Notes: generated from the sequence alone by a model not told the origin. A DNA stretch of 6,177 nucleotides from Muribaculaceae bacterium (GCA_009775355.1 VSPN01000077.1:1-6177), one strand, 5' to 3'; shown: positions 1 through 6,177, counted from the stretch's first letter. Made by a program: numbers and translations.

Positions 1-42
1 GAATCGGGTGGTTCTGCGTTCCAGAACACTCAATAATGCGAG

Positions 43-453
43 TTAATTTTGGAACATAGAACTGAACACCCTAATAACTTGAATCTGACTCCCTTTTGTC
101 GATAGTCCTAACTGTTCATCACCGGGAGAGTGTATGAGCCTTCCATCAGAATCAAACAAGGACTTTGGAGATGCTTGTGCCAACTGTTTCCTTAATGCTA
201 TATATTCGCTACGAGATTTCGGATTAGAATAAATAGAATCAAGATAGTGTGTCGTAACGCCGTAAAAATAGGAATATTGGGGTGAAGCCAATAATAAAAA
301 ATCATCCTTATGATGTTCACTTTTTCCTGAATATGGACCTGTAGTTTTGTATTCATAAGTATATGACACCCTCAAACTACTTTCAGGGAGAAGTTGTGAC
401 GAAGCAAATAAAACCACTAAACATGCAGATATTATTAGGATTAACCTTTTCAT
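43..453 (-). CDS. GLPGLI-like secreted protein, N-terminal fragment (C-terminal half missing)
   Basis: Reading frame of 136 residues beginning with a signal peptide (MKRL, then a hydrophobic stretch to about residue 19), so the product is probably exported. It matches the N-terminal part of the GLPGLI protein at 3889-4770: VSYTYEY (29-35) against VSYNYHH, DDFLLLASPQYSYFY (50-64) against YDYLLLANSENSKYY, and LDSIYSNPKSR (71-81) against IDSLESTPQGR. It stops at a TAA at about the point equivalent to residue 130 of that 293-residue protein, so the W-T-A-W-F, GPWKL and GLPGLI core is absent. The 42 bases beyond the stop show no convincing continuation in any minus-strand frame. Its ATG overlaps the stop of the barrel gene by 4 bases (ATGA), so it is the last gene of the operon in this window. 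It could be a decayed third copy cut by a deletion, insertion or frameshift, or a genuine short variant. The family link is secure at moderate level; the function of the family is unknown. Confidence 0.72.
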   Translation of the reverse strand: MKRLILIISACLVVLFASSQLLPESSLRVSYTYEYKTTGPYSGKSEHHKDDFLLLASPQYSYFYGVTTHYLDSIYSNPKSRSEYIALRKQLAQASPKSLFDSDGRLIHSPGDEQLGLSTKGSQIQVIRVFSSMFQN

Positions 454-3029
454 TTTCTGAGGGATATTGAGATTAGCAGCTCTCGACCCCGGAGCCAGCG
501 CTGGCTCTCAAAGGAGGTGAGCTGATTGTATGTTGTGTAGTTGTATGTGCGCTGATTGAAGATATTGCTCAACGAGGCCGACAGCTCCAGTCTCTTGGTG
601 AGTTTATAGATTACCTTGGTGTCGAGCAGGAACACGTTTTTGAATTGATCGGCGGTAAGTTCATTGCGGTAGTGTTCGCCGCTGATGTGCCACTCCCATT
701 TGCGGTGTGGCATTATGTTGAGCAGAAGCTCGTTTTCCATATTGCCGAGCCATGAGGCGTTTATGCCATTCATGGCAAGACGGCTCGATACCCACTCAAA
801 ACGGTAATCGAAACTGAGCCAACGCAGCGGCGCGCCGTTGATTTTCGCTCCGACCGACCACGATGTGCCGACCGAGTTGACGTTGGTATTTTCAGAAATC
901 AGGTGCGACTCATTGCGGCTGAACGAGCCGTTTACGTTTGCACTGCCTCGCATGAAATCGAGTGTCTTGCCGATGTTTCCGCTTGCCATAAGCATCTGCC
1001 CGTCGCTTTTTGCTGACGTATAGGAATAGACCACATAGTCGCCGTAAAGCTGCTGTGCTAAGGTATAGGGATTGTGGCTCCACGACTGCATGACGAAAGC
1101 GTTGGCGAACAGTCCGCGACGTGTGTGCTTGTATGATAGTCTGCCTGATACCCGTTGAGAGGATGAATTATAAAAATCATCAACACCGCGTTGAAATGAG
1201 CGATAGTTTGTCATCACATATCCGGGCTGAATCATGTTGAGATCCATCGGCGAGCGACCTGTGCCACCGCTTACACTCATAGAAAAACGATTGTTTGGTT
1301 TCCAGTTCATGCTGAGTGACGGCGAGAAATAGACCTCGCTGCGGTTGGCGAGAGCCTTGTCGAAGGTATAGTGGGCGAAACTGACAGGAGCGTTTAGAGA
1401 AAAGTTGACACGTTTCACCCAATACTCGAATTTAGGTGTGGCATATACCGTGAGATAGTTTGTGTTCAGAACATTCGTCGTTTCTCCCGGTATTTCCTCG
1501 GGCATATCGGGTAAATCTGTGTTAAGCGTGCGGAAATAACCTTTGACGCCACCTTCAAGACTGATTGTGATACCCTTGACGGAAAAGGCGTAGGCCGCAC
1601 TCTCGTTGGTATAAAAAGCATGGTCTTTTACATGCTGACGTATAATTCCATCATTTATTGACACGGAAAGGGTCTGCGGCAGCGACTCCCATTCATTCGT
1701 GCTTATAAAGGTCACTAAATGCTTGCCGCTGAATCGCTTTATTAGTTTGAAATCGTTGCCTACATAGTAGTCGGGAAGCGATGCAGTCTGGTCGTTAGGA
1801 AGTGAACCGGTTACGCCGAGACGAACATCATCCCAGTCGATGTTGGTTTTCAGCGTGTTGTTGATAAATGCAGTCTTTTGGTTAAGTTCGTAGATGAATT
1901 TGCCAGACAGCGAGTGTGAGCGGTCTACGCCGTTGCGGTCTTCGGTAACGACACGGTTGCCATCGTTAAGAAAGTAGGTCGTTACGTTTGCCGCCTCTGC
2001 CGCGACACGGTTGAAGGAATAGTCAATCTGCGTCTTGAACTCGCCACGACCGAGTTTCCACAGCGCGTTGGTGGAAACAAGCGCCGAGCGGTTGAACAGC
2101 GTGCGTTTCCGGCTCAGGTTTGGCACACCGGGGAGCGACACGCCGACATATCGGCTCAGGTCGGTTCCACGGCTCGAGGCGAAAAAGTCCACAGCCTGCG
2201 CGGACAAGTCTTCGCCGATGTTGTTGGTCTTGAATGTGGTTATGTTCTGGAAATTAGGCATTACTGCCATAGCGAACAGCTCGCCGTCCCATATCGCGCC
2301 ATCGGGTTGCCATGAATAGCCGCCTCCGGCGTCGCCGTGGAAACTCCACGTTGCTTTCGCCATGTTTTTCAGTTTGAGGTTGATAGCCGCCTTGTCGGAG
2401 AATGATATTCCCGACAGCACCTGCATCGGTTGATGGTTCTCCATCACCTCGACCGCGCCGACATCCTCATGGCTTATGCCGTTGGTGGCAATTCCATATT
2501 TGCCGCCGAGCAGGTCGGAGCCTTCGATGTAGAATTTGTTAATGTCCTCGCCCTGATATTGGATTTTGCCGTTGTTGGCAACATCTATTCCGGGCATACG
2601 TTTGAGAACATCGCCGATGGAGCGGTCTTGAGCCTGTGCGAAACTGCCGACTGTATATGAAATAGTGTCGCCCTGCTCCCGTATGCGGTCAGCCTTAACA
2701 GTTACCTCTTTCAACAGCGTTGTACCCGGTTCGAGAAAAACTGTGAGAGGAAAAGAAACGCTATCAAGAGGTATAGTTTTCTTGGCGAAACTCATCATCG
2801 ACACCTCCTGCCGGCAACCGGCCATCGACGGCAGCGACATAGCGAAACCACCGTTGCCTTTCGATGTGGCATATTTCTTTATCTTGCCGTCAGCACCCTT
2901 GACAATCACCGAAGCCCCGGTCAGAGGCTCGTTTCTCTCCTTGTCAACGACTATGCCCGACACATTTACCTGTACAACGGCACTGACCACTACAAAGAGA
3001 AATATCAGGTATGTGATAAAACGGTTCAT
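450..3029 (-). CDS. TonB-dependent-receptor-like outer-membrane beta-barrel protein with carboxypeptidase-regulatory-like N-terminal domain
   Basis: An 859-residue protein with a signal peptide (about residues 1-20). A carboxypeptidase-regulatory-like beta-sandwich follows (about 22-100; SGIVVDKERNEPLTGASVIV at 24-43), then the usual LKEVTVKADRI linker (106-116). A plug-like region spans about 117-222, with DVLKRMPGIDV, a YIEG turn (167-170) and VEVMENHQPMQVL. The rest (about 225-859) alternates polar and hydrophobic residues and is rich in aromatics, as in a large outer-membrane barrel. It ends RGRELLISISLRK, a form of the usual last strand but without a terminal Phe or Tyr. I see no clear TonB box. 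The likely role is uptake or surface binding of an unidentified ligand. It is not a typical SusC, since no SusD partner is adjacent. Its ATG overlaps the upstream GLPGLI gene's stop by 4 bases, and its own stop overlaps the next ATG the same way. The ligand cannot be told from sequence. Confidence 0.9.
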   Translation of the reverse strand: MNRFITYLIFLFVVVSAVVQVNVSGIVVDKERNEPLTGASVIVKGADGKIKKYATSKGNGGFAMSLPSMAGCRQEVSMMSFAKKTIPLDSVSFPLTVFLEPGTTLLKEVTVKADRIREQGDTISYTVGSFAQAQDRSIGDVLKRMPGIDVANNGKIQYQGEDINKFYIEGSDLLGGKYGIATNGISHEDVGAVEVMENHQPMQVLSGISFSDKAAINLKLKNMAKATWSFHGDAGGGYSWQPDGAIWDGELFAMAVMPNFQNITTFKTNNIGEDLSAQAVDFFASSRGTDLSRYVGVSLPGVPNLSRKRTLFNRSALVSTNALWKLGRGEFKTQIDYSFNRVAAEAANVTTYFLNDGNRVVTEDRNGVDRSHSLSGKFIYELNQKTAFINNTLKTNIDWDDVRLGVTGSLPNDQTASLPDYYVGNDFKLIKRFSGKHLVTFISTNEWESLPQTLSVSINDGIIRQHVKDHAFYTNESAAYAFSVKGITISLEGGVKGYFRTLNTDLPDMPEEIPGETTNVLNTNYLTVYATPKFEYWVKRVNFSLNAPVSFAHYTFDKALANRSEVYFSPSLSMNWKPNNRFSMSVSGGTGRSPMDLNMIQPGYVMTNYRSFQRGVDDFYNSSSQRVSGRLSYKHTRRGLFANAFVMQSWSHNPYTLAQQLYGDYVVYSYTSAKSDGQMLMASGNIGKTLDFMRGSANVNGSFSRNESHLISENTNVNSVGTSWSVGAKINGAPLRWLSFDYRFEWVSSRLAMNGINASWLGNMENELLLNIMPHRKWEWHISGEHYRNELTADQFKNVFLLDTKVIYKLTKRLELSASLSNIFNQRTYNYTTYNQLTSFESQRWLRGRELLISISLRK

Positions 3030-3886
3030 AGGTCGTGGGGATAATCAGTTTCCTCTTTATCATAGTGAACAATATTTGGCTTGTTGTCTTCGGGTGTGGC
3101 TTTTGGACCTACACCGTAGGCAGCGTTCATTTTTGCTGCGAAATTGGATTGTTTGAATTTCCACCAGTTGTTGAAAAACTTGTCGCGGGTCACAGTAATG
3201 TAGCCTCGTCTTTCCTTGTATGTAAAAATCCCTACTTCAGAGTTAGGATTTTGTTTCAGTCCGTCTGCCTCGAAATGATAATTCTTATCGGTATCGTAGG
3301 CTTCGAGAATCAGTCCGGGCAGACCGCAGAGTTTCCATGGGCCTTCCTGAACCGGAATCTCCGGAGAGAACCACGCCGTCCATCGACGACCACGATAGTC
3401 CGTCGTAGCCTTGAAGCATTGGTAACCAATTATCTCCTTCGTATCATCAGATATTTCCCATTCCGGTTTTTCCCAGTCTTCGGTATATTGCCAACGCTCT
3501 AAATCGAAGTAATCTCGCTCAGTCAATTTCCCGTCAGGGATATTCTTATAGACATACGACCAATAGTGACCGGACAGCAACTGTGTGTCATCTCTTTTGT
3601 CGCTCATGACTCTCGCTCGGTCAATCTCCCAGAAGGTGGCAGGATCAACAGCCATGATCGAATCCGTCCATAAATTTTTAGCACCAAAAAACACCGATTT
3701 GTTCTTGCCTACACGCAGAATCACTGGATCTTTGGAAAAGCGGGACGTCCGCATTGTTGTATCATACACCTCAGTGCGGGTATAATGCACCTCCAGTATT
3801 GCGGGCTCCGCATCTCTTACCCATTTATCAGCATTAGCAGTAATGGCACCAAAAGTAAGAAATATATAGGCAATTATTCTTTTCAT
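3026..3886 (-). CDS. GLPGLI family protein (second gene of the operon)
   Basis: A 286-residue exported protein of the GLPGLI family (TIGR01200 / Porph_ging type, Bacteroidota, function unknown). The signal peptide is MKRIIAYIFLTFGAITANA, with likely cleavage near residue 19. The family core runs from about 143 to 200: W-E-I, then K-E-I-I-G-Y-Q-C-F-K-A (150-160), DYRGRRWTAWFSPEIP (163-178) and GPWKLCGLPGLILEA (182-196). The tail ends NIVHYDKEETDYPHDL. I chose the ATG at 3886 because it gives a clean signal peptide; a TTG two codons upstream (3892) would overlap the previous stop but is less likely. With the ATG the gap to the upstream GLPGLI gene is only two bases. The stop overlaps the ATG of the barrel gene by 4 bases, so translation is probably coupled. 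It is clearly related to, but quite divergent from, the GLPGLI protein at 3889-4770, so it is a paralogue rather than a recent duplicate. Confidence 0.9.
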   Translation of the reverse strand: MKRIIAYIFLTFGAITANADKWVRDAEPAILEVHYTRTEVYDTTMRTSRFSKDPVILRVGKNKSVFFGAKNLWTDSIMAVDPATFWEIDRARVMSDKRDDTQLLSGHYWSYVYKNIPDGKLTERDYFDLERWQYTEDWEKPEWEISDDTKEIIGYQCFKATTDYRGRRWTAWFSPEIPVQEGPWKLCGLPGLILEAYDTDKNYHFEADGLKQNPNSEVGIFTYKERRGYITVTRDKFFNNWWKFKQSNFAAKMNAAYGVGPKATPEDNKPNIVHYDKEETDYPHDL

Positions 3887-3888
3887 AA

Positions 3889-4770
3889 TCAATGATAGTC
3901 GGTTTCAAGAAAGTCGATATTTTGTGTGTTGGATTTAGGCTGTAAGGGTGCATCCATTTCCACCTTGCTTCCATCGGGAGTGTCCAATATCATGGCTCTT
4001 GAGTAAGCAGCAGATCCTTTACGATAAGCTGCATAAGCCTTGAGCATGTCGATTCTGTTCATCTTATCATACTTTCCGGGCTGATATATGGGATACATTA
4101 CCTGATTGCTGTTTTCTATTCCGGTAGCAATGAAACTATGTTGTTCGGAAGAATCTGCTGCATCGAGTATCAATCCCGGTAAACCGCTAAGTTTCCACGG
4201 CCCATCCGAGAGCGGGATTTCAGGAGCGAACCAAGCTGTCCAATGGCGGCCATGATAGTCCGCTTCTGCCATTATACACTCATAGCCGAGAATTGTTTTC
4301 GTAGAATCGGCAATAGTCCATTCGATTTCCGCAAAAGGCTCGTCATAATAACCCTGTTCTCCGAGTCCGTATGTGTCATACACGGAGGTGACACTGTCCT
4401 TTAACGACTTAAATACATATATTTGCCCCTTGTAGTGAGGTATTGCCGAGTCATCACCGTTCTTGAGGTATTGCTCAACTCCTATTGACATCAGTTGATT
4501 ATGTAATTTGCGTCCTTGCGGAGTGGATTCGAGCGAGTCAATATACTCATTATTGTGGTTATAATACTTCGAGTTCTCCGAATTGGCAAGCAATAGATAA
4601 TCATAATCACTTGTGATGATCTCTCCATCATTTCGTAGAGCAAGATGATGATAGTTGTAGCTGACCTTTATTTCAGCATGCGGATATTCTTGTTTCTTCT
4701 TCGCCTCGACTCCCAGAGCGATGCATAGAAGAGCTAATATTGTGATAAGTCGGTTTATAGTCATAGCCAT
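3889..4770 (-). CDS. GLPGLI family protein (first gene of the operon)
   Basis: A 293-residue exported protein whose signal peptide runs to about residue 23 (cleavage after VEA, before KKK). The GLPGLI family core is intact: W-T-I (151-153), K-T-I-L-G-Y-E-C-I (158-166), DYHGRHWTAWFAPEIP (171-186), then GPWKLSGLPGLILDA (190-204). It ends NIDFLETDYH, echoing the tail of the second GLPGLI protein. An alternative ATG two codons in (4764) would give MTINRL and an equally good signal peptide, so the start is uncertain by six bases. No strong Shine-Dalgarno is visible, as is usual in Bacteroidota. It is the first gene of the operon and follows a leader of about 250 bases, if transcription starts at the -7 element at 5027-5034. 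The family has no established biochemical activity; its position beside an outer-membrane barrel suggests a periplasmic or surface accessory of that barrel, which is inference. Confidence 0.9.
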   Translation of the reverse strand: MAMTINRLITILALLCIALGVEAKKKQEYPHAEIKVSYNYHHLALRNDGEIITSDYDYLLLANSENSKYYNHNNEYIDSLESTPQGRKLHNQLMSIGVEQYLKNGDDSAIPHYKGQIYVFKSLKDSVTSVYDTYGLGEQGYYDEPFAEIEWTIADSTKTILGYECIMAEADYHGRHWTAWFAPEIPLSDGPWKLSGLPGLILDAADSSEQHSFIATGIENSNQVMYPIYQPGKYDKMNRIDMLKAYAAYRKGSAAYSRAMILDTPDGSKVEMDAPLQPKSNTQNIDFLETDYH

Positions 4771-4780
4771 ATATAGTCCA

Positions 4781-4795
4781 CCACTGACTCAGTGG
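4781..4795. repeat. Perfect 7-1-7 palindrome just before the operon start
   Basis: CCACTGA-C-TCAGTGG is a perfect inverted repeat with one central base, ending 10 bases upstream of the ATG of the first operon gene. The size and symmetry suit a binding site for a dimeric regulator, or a small hairpin (5-6 bp, 3-5 base loop) close to the ribosome entry region of the mRNA. On the plus strand it is followed, five bases later, by six T, but no plus-strand gene needs a terminator here. The palindrome is seen directly; its function is inference. Confidence 0.5.
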
Positions 4796-4811
4796 AGAGA
4801 TTTTTTATGAA

Positions 4812-4984
4812 AAGAAGCGTGAGCCAACTATGCCACGTCTTAACTTGATGGCCCTGAGAAAGCCTTGTACTCAGATGTGGTTGACAGCAGCCCACGCTAT
4901 GCGAGGGAAGCCATCATGCCATATCATTGAGTACAGATGAAAATTTCTCAGGTTTTCAAGTTCAAGATACGCATAACGCTTCTT
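4812..4984 (-). ncRNA. Long rod-shaped structured RNA in the operon leader (possibly 6S-like)
   Basis: The two halves fold on each other almost throughout. Paired blocks are 4976-4984 with 4812-4820 (9 bp); 4971-4975 with 4829-4833 (5 bp, next to an 8-base bulge at 4821-4828); 4956-4967 with 4838-4848 (11 bp, one bulged base); 4944-4952 with 4853-4861 (9 bp); 4928-4935 with 4866-4873 (8 bp); 4919-4925 with 4874-4880 (6 of 7); 4910-4916 with 4882-4888 (7, two G-U if transcribed from minus); and 4901-4907 with 4891-4897 (6 of 7, loop 4898-4900). That is about 61 pairs with small internal loops. A minus-strand TAnnTTTG promoter lies about 45 bases outside the rod, and no such element precedes it on plus, so minus is the favoured strand. 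The shape and size resemble 6S-type RNA (the Bacteroidales-1 class is one candidate), but I cannot match a conserved sequence. Alternatives are an operon leader element or a MITE-like repeat. The structure is well supported; identity and strand are not. Confidence 0.6.
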
Positions 4985-4987
4985 ATT

Positions 4988-5021
4988 TTTCCAAAATGTC
5001 GTGGAAAGGCGATGCCATTCC
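4988..5021 (-). promoter_or_regulatory. Two mutually exclusive small hairpins near the 5' end of the leader transcript
   Basis: On the minus strand GGAATGGC-ATC-GCCTTTCC (5003-5021) forms a hairpin of seven pairs around one T-T mismatch. The overlapping TTTCCA (5002-5007) can instead pair perfectly with TGGAAA (4988-4993) across an 8-base loop. The TTTCC segment is shared, so only one hairpin can form at a time. Alternatives of this kind are seen in RNA switches, but there is no U-run terminator after either and both are short, so the arrangement could be chance. Confidence 0.3.
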
Positions 5022-5026
5022 GACTG

Positions 5027-5034
5027 CAAATTTA
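5027..5034 (-). promoter_or_regulatory. Bacteroidota-type promoter -7 element reading towards the operon
   Basis: On the minus strand the bases read TAAATTTG followed by C, an exact fit to the primary-sigma -7 consensus TAnnTTTG of Bacteroidota. The start of transcription would be at about 5020. The -33 TTTG element is not clear; only a weak TTAG-like match lies near the expected distance. It would drive the structured RNA and, if transcription reads through, the four-gene operon. Confidence 0.55.
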
Positions 5035-5077
5035 GCCAAAATATCTGAATCCTAAGCTATAATCGCCGAAAAATTAG

Positions 5078-5085
5078 TAACTTTG
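5078..5085 (+). promoter_or_regulatory. Bacteroidota-type promoter -7 element for the AlbA_2 gene
   Basis: TAACTTTG followed by C is an exact TAnnTTTG -7 match. It ends 19 bases before the ATG at 5105, so transcription would begin at about 5091-5094 with a leader of only about 11-14 bases. No convincing -33 TTTG is present about 19-21 bases upstream. It lies 43 bases from the minus-strand -7 element on the other strand, so the two promoters are back to back. Confidence 0.6.
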
Positions 5086-5104
5086 CAGTCTAATACGCGC
5101 AAAA

Positions 5105-6177
5105 ATGACAAAAGAAGAACTGCTCGCAAGGCTCAACGATATAGAATGGAATGATTTCGAGGTCAAAGAGGCTTCGGGCGGTCTTCCCAAATCCATGTGG
5201 GAGACGGTCAGTGCTTTCTCCAACACAGAGGGCGGTTGGATAATACTTGGGGTTAAAGAGACGAAGACCGCAGATGGCTCCGTTTACGTTGTCAACGGGG
5301 TGCCGAATCCTGAACAGATGGAGCAGGATATAATCACCACATTACGTTCCCGCACAAAATTCAATGCCCCTGTCTCATGTAAAGCCATGAGATATAAGAT
5401 TGACGGTAAGGATATTCTCGCTTTTGAGATACCTTTGTCGCCACACCGACCTGTTGCAATTAAAAGTAGTGGAGAGGTGTATATCAGAACAGGCAGCGGC
5501 GATACCCTCGCCACTGATCTGGAAGTCGATGCGATTGTGAGAGACGCATCTTTCGGAGCAAAATCAGAAATGGAAGTCCCCGGTTCAAGTTTCAATGACA
5601 TCAATCTTGACTCTATTGCGTCCTATCGCAGTTATCTCCGTGATTTCAATCGTCCCTTATCGTACCCCACATTGGATGATGAAGAATTTTGCAGAAAACT
5701 AAACATCGTTCTTTCATCGGGTAAACTGTCGTATGGCAGTCTCCTGATGTTTGGCAAACGGGAATCCGTACTCGGTGCGTTGCCCAACTTTTGGATAGAC
5801 TATATGGAGATACCGGGTGATTCTTATGCCACAGCCTCGCAGCGATATACCTACCGTATGCCGGAGCAGGAAAATATATGGGAGAGTTTTCAGCTTATAA
5901 TGCACCGTTTGCGCAATTTTGTAGATGCCCCTTATGTGGAAGGACCCGACATATTCGGTGTAGAAGACAACTCACAACTGTTCTGCTTGCGTGAAGGATT
6001 GGTTAATTTTTGCGCTCACTCTGATTACTTTGCATCAGCACATCCCACGATAAGGGTATTCGATGACAGAATTGTGATGCAGAATCCGGGACGGTTCATT
6101 CTTGATGCCGACGAGTTCCGGAGCCGTGTCCTATCTATGCCGCGTAATCCGAGTATAATCAGACTATTCCGTCATCC
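5105..6177 (+). CDS. AlbA_2/Schlafen-domain putative ATP-binding regulator (3' end outside the window)
   Basis: The frame is open from the ATG at 5105 to the window edge, giving 357 codons plus two bases. Residues about 8-140 form an AlbA_2 (Schlafen AlbA_2-like, COG2865-type) domain, with EVKEASGGLPKSMWETVSAF (19-38), NTEGGWIILGV (40-50), and HRPVAIKSSGEVYIRTGSGD (114-133). A middle region follows, including KLSYGSLLMFGK (207-218). From about 270 a GHKL-type ATPase domain (HATPase_c_4) begins, with LREGLVNFCAHSDY (295-308) in place of the usual REALVNA.xHRDY N-box and NPGRF (327-331). The rest of the ATPase domain and the expected winged-helix C-terminus are cut off by the edge; relatives usually run to roughly 450-600 residues. 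Such proteins are cytoplasmic and annotated as transcriptional regulators or nucleic-acid binders, some linked to stress or phage defence; no substrate is proven here. It is divergent from the GLPGLI operon and could regulate it, which is inference. The start follows a close -7 element and gives the full domain. Confidence 0.88.
   Translation, partial: MTKEELLARLNDIEWNDFEVKEASGGLPKSMWETVSAFSNTEGGWIILGVKETKTADGSVYVVNGVPNPEQMEQDIITTLRSRTKFNAPVSCKAMRYKIDGKDILAFEIPLSPHRPVAIKSSGEVYIRTGSGDTLATDLEVDAIVRDASFGAKSEMEVPGSSFNDINLDSIASYRSYLRDFNRPLSYPTLDDEEFCRKLNIVLSSGKLSYGSLLMFGKRESVLGALPNFWIDYMEIPGDSYATASQRYTYRMPEQENIWESFQLIMHRLRNFVDAPYVEGPDIFGVEDNSQLFCLREGLVNFCAHSDYFASAHPTIRVFDDRIVMQNPGRFILDADEFRSRVLSMPRNPSIIRLFRH

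Noticed and set aside
1..46. C-terminal end of a convergent plus-strand gene entering from the left
   Set aside because: All three plus frames meet a stop within about 60 bases and the fragments are too short to recognise any family.
2665..3156. Plus-strand frame of 163 codons
   Set aside because: It runs antisense across the start of the barrel gene and the end of a GLPGLI gene, both of which have clear family matches.
3035..3502. Plus-strand frame of 155 codons
   Set aside because: It lies wholly opposite the well-supported GLPGLI gene at 3026-3886 and its product has no domain-like pattern; it is a shadow frame.
4781..4806. Rho-independent terminator on the plus strand (palindrome then six T)
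   Set aside because: The gap of five bases between stem and T run is too long, the stem is only five or six pairs with a workable loop, and no plus-strand gene ends here.
4812..4984. SRP RNA, tmRNA or RNase P RNA
   Set aside because: The conserved SRP tetraloop region, the tRNA-like ends of tmRNA and the core motifs and length of RNase P RNA are not seen.
4771..5104. CRISPR array or tandem repeats
   Set aside because: Only inverted repeats are present; there is no regularly spaced direct repeat.
5284..5604. Minus-strand frame of 106 codons
   Set aside because: It is antisense to the AlbA_2 domain, whose motifs are unmistakable on the plus strand.

Overview
The window looks like chromosomal DNA from a member of the Bacteroidota, most likely order Bacteroidales (a gut family such as Muribaculaceae is possible, but that is inference). 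The evidence is three proteins related to the GLPGLI family, which is largely confined to Bacteroidota; an outer-membrane barrel protein with an N-terminal carboxypeptidase-regulatory-like domain, typical of this phylum; and two promoter -7 elements of the Bacteroidota form TAnnTTTG.

Positions 43-4770 hold a tightly packed minus-strand operon of four genes. In transcription order they are: a GLPGLI-family secreted protein (3889-4770); a second, divergent GLPGLI protein (3026-3886); an 859-residue TonB-dependent-receptor-like outer-membrane protein (450-3029); and a third GLPGLI-like reading frame (43-453). The third stops after 136 residues, before the GLPGLI core, so it is probably a truncated copy. 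The last two junctions are 4-base ATGA overlaps and the first is separated by two bases, so the genes are probably co-transcribed and translationally coupled. The simplest reading is an envelope module: one outer-membrane barrel plus several exported GLPGLI partners of unknown biochemical role.

Positions 4771-5104 (334 bases) have no conventional protein gene but are dense in structure. A minus-strand -7 element at 5027-5034 points towards the operon. A nearly continuous rod-shaped imperfect hairpin of 173 bases (4812-4984, about 61 possible base pairs) lies between that promoter and the operon. Two small alternative hairpins (4988-5021) sit just inside the predicted transcript start, and a perfect 7-1-7 palindrome (4781-4795) lies 10 bases before the first start codon. 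I read the rod as a structured RNA, either a stand-alone small RNA (6S/Bacteroidales-1-like is one candidate) or an unusual operon leader. It is the least explained part of the window.

From 5105 to the right edge, on the plus strand and divergent from the operon, is the first 357 codons of a Schlafen/AlbA_2-domain protein with the start of a GHKL-type ATPase domain. Its own TAnnTTTG element lies at 5078-5085 and predicts a very short leader. Its C-terminus lies outside the window.
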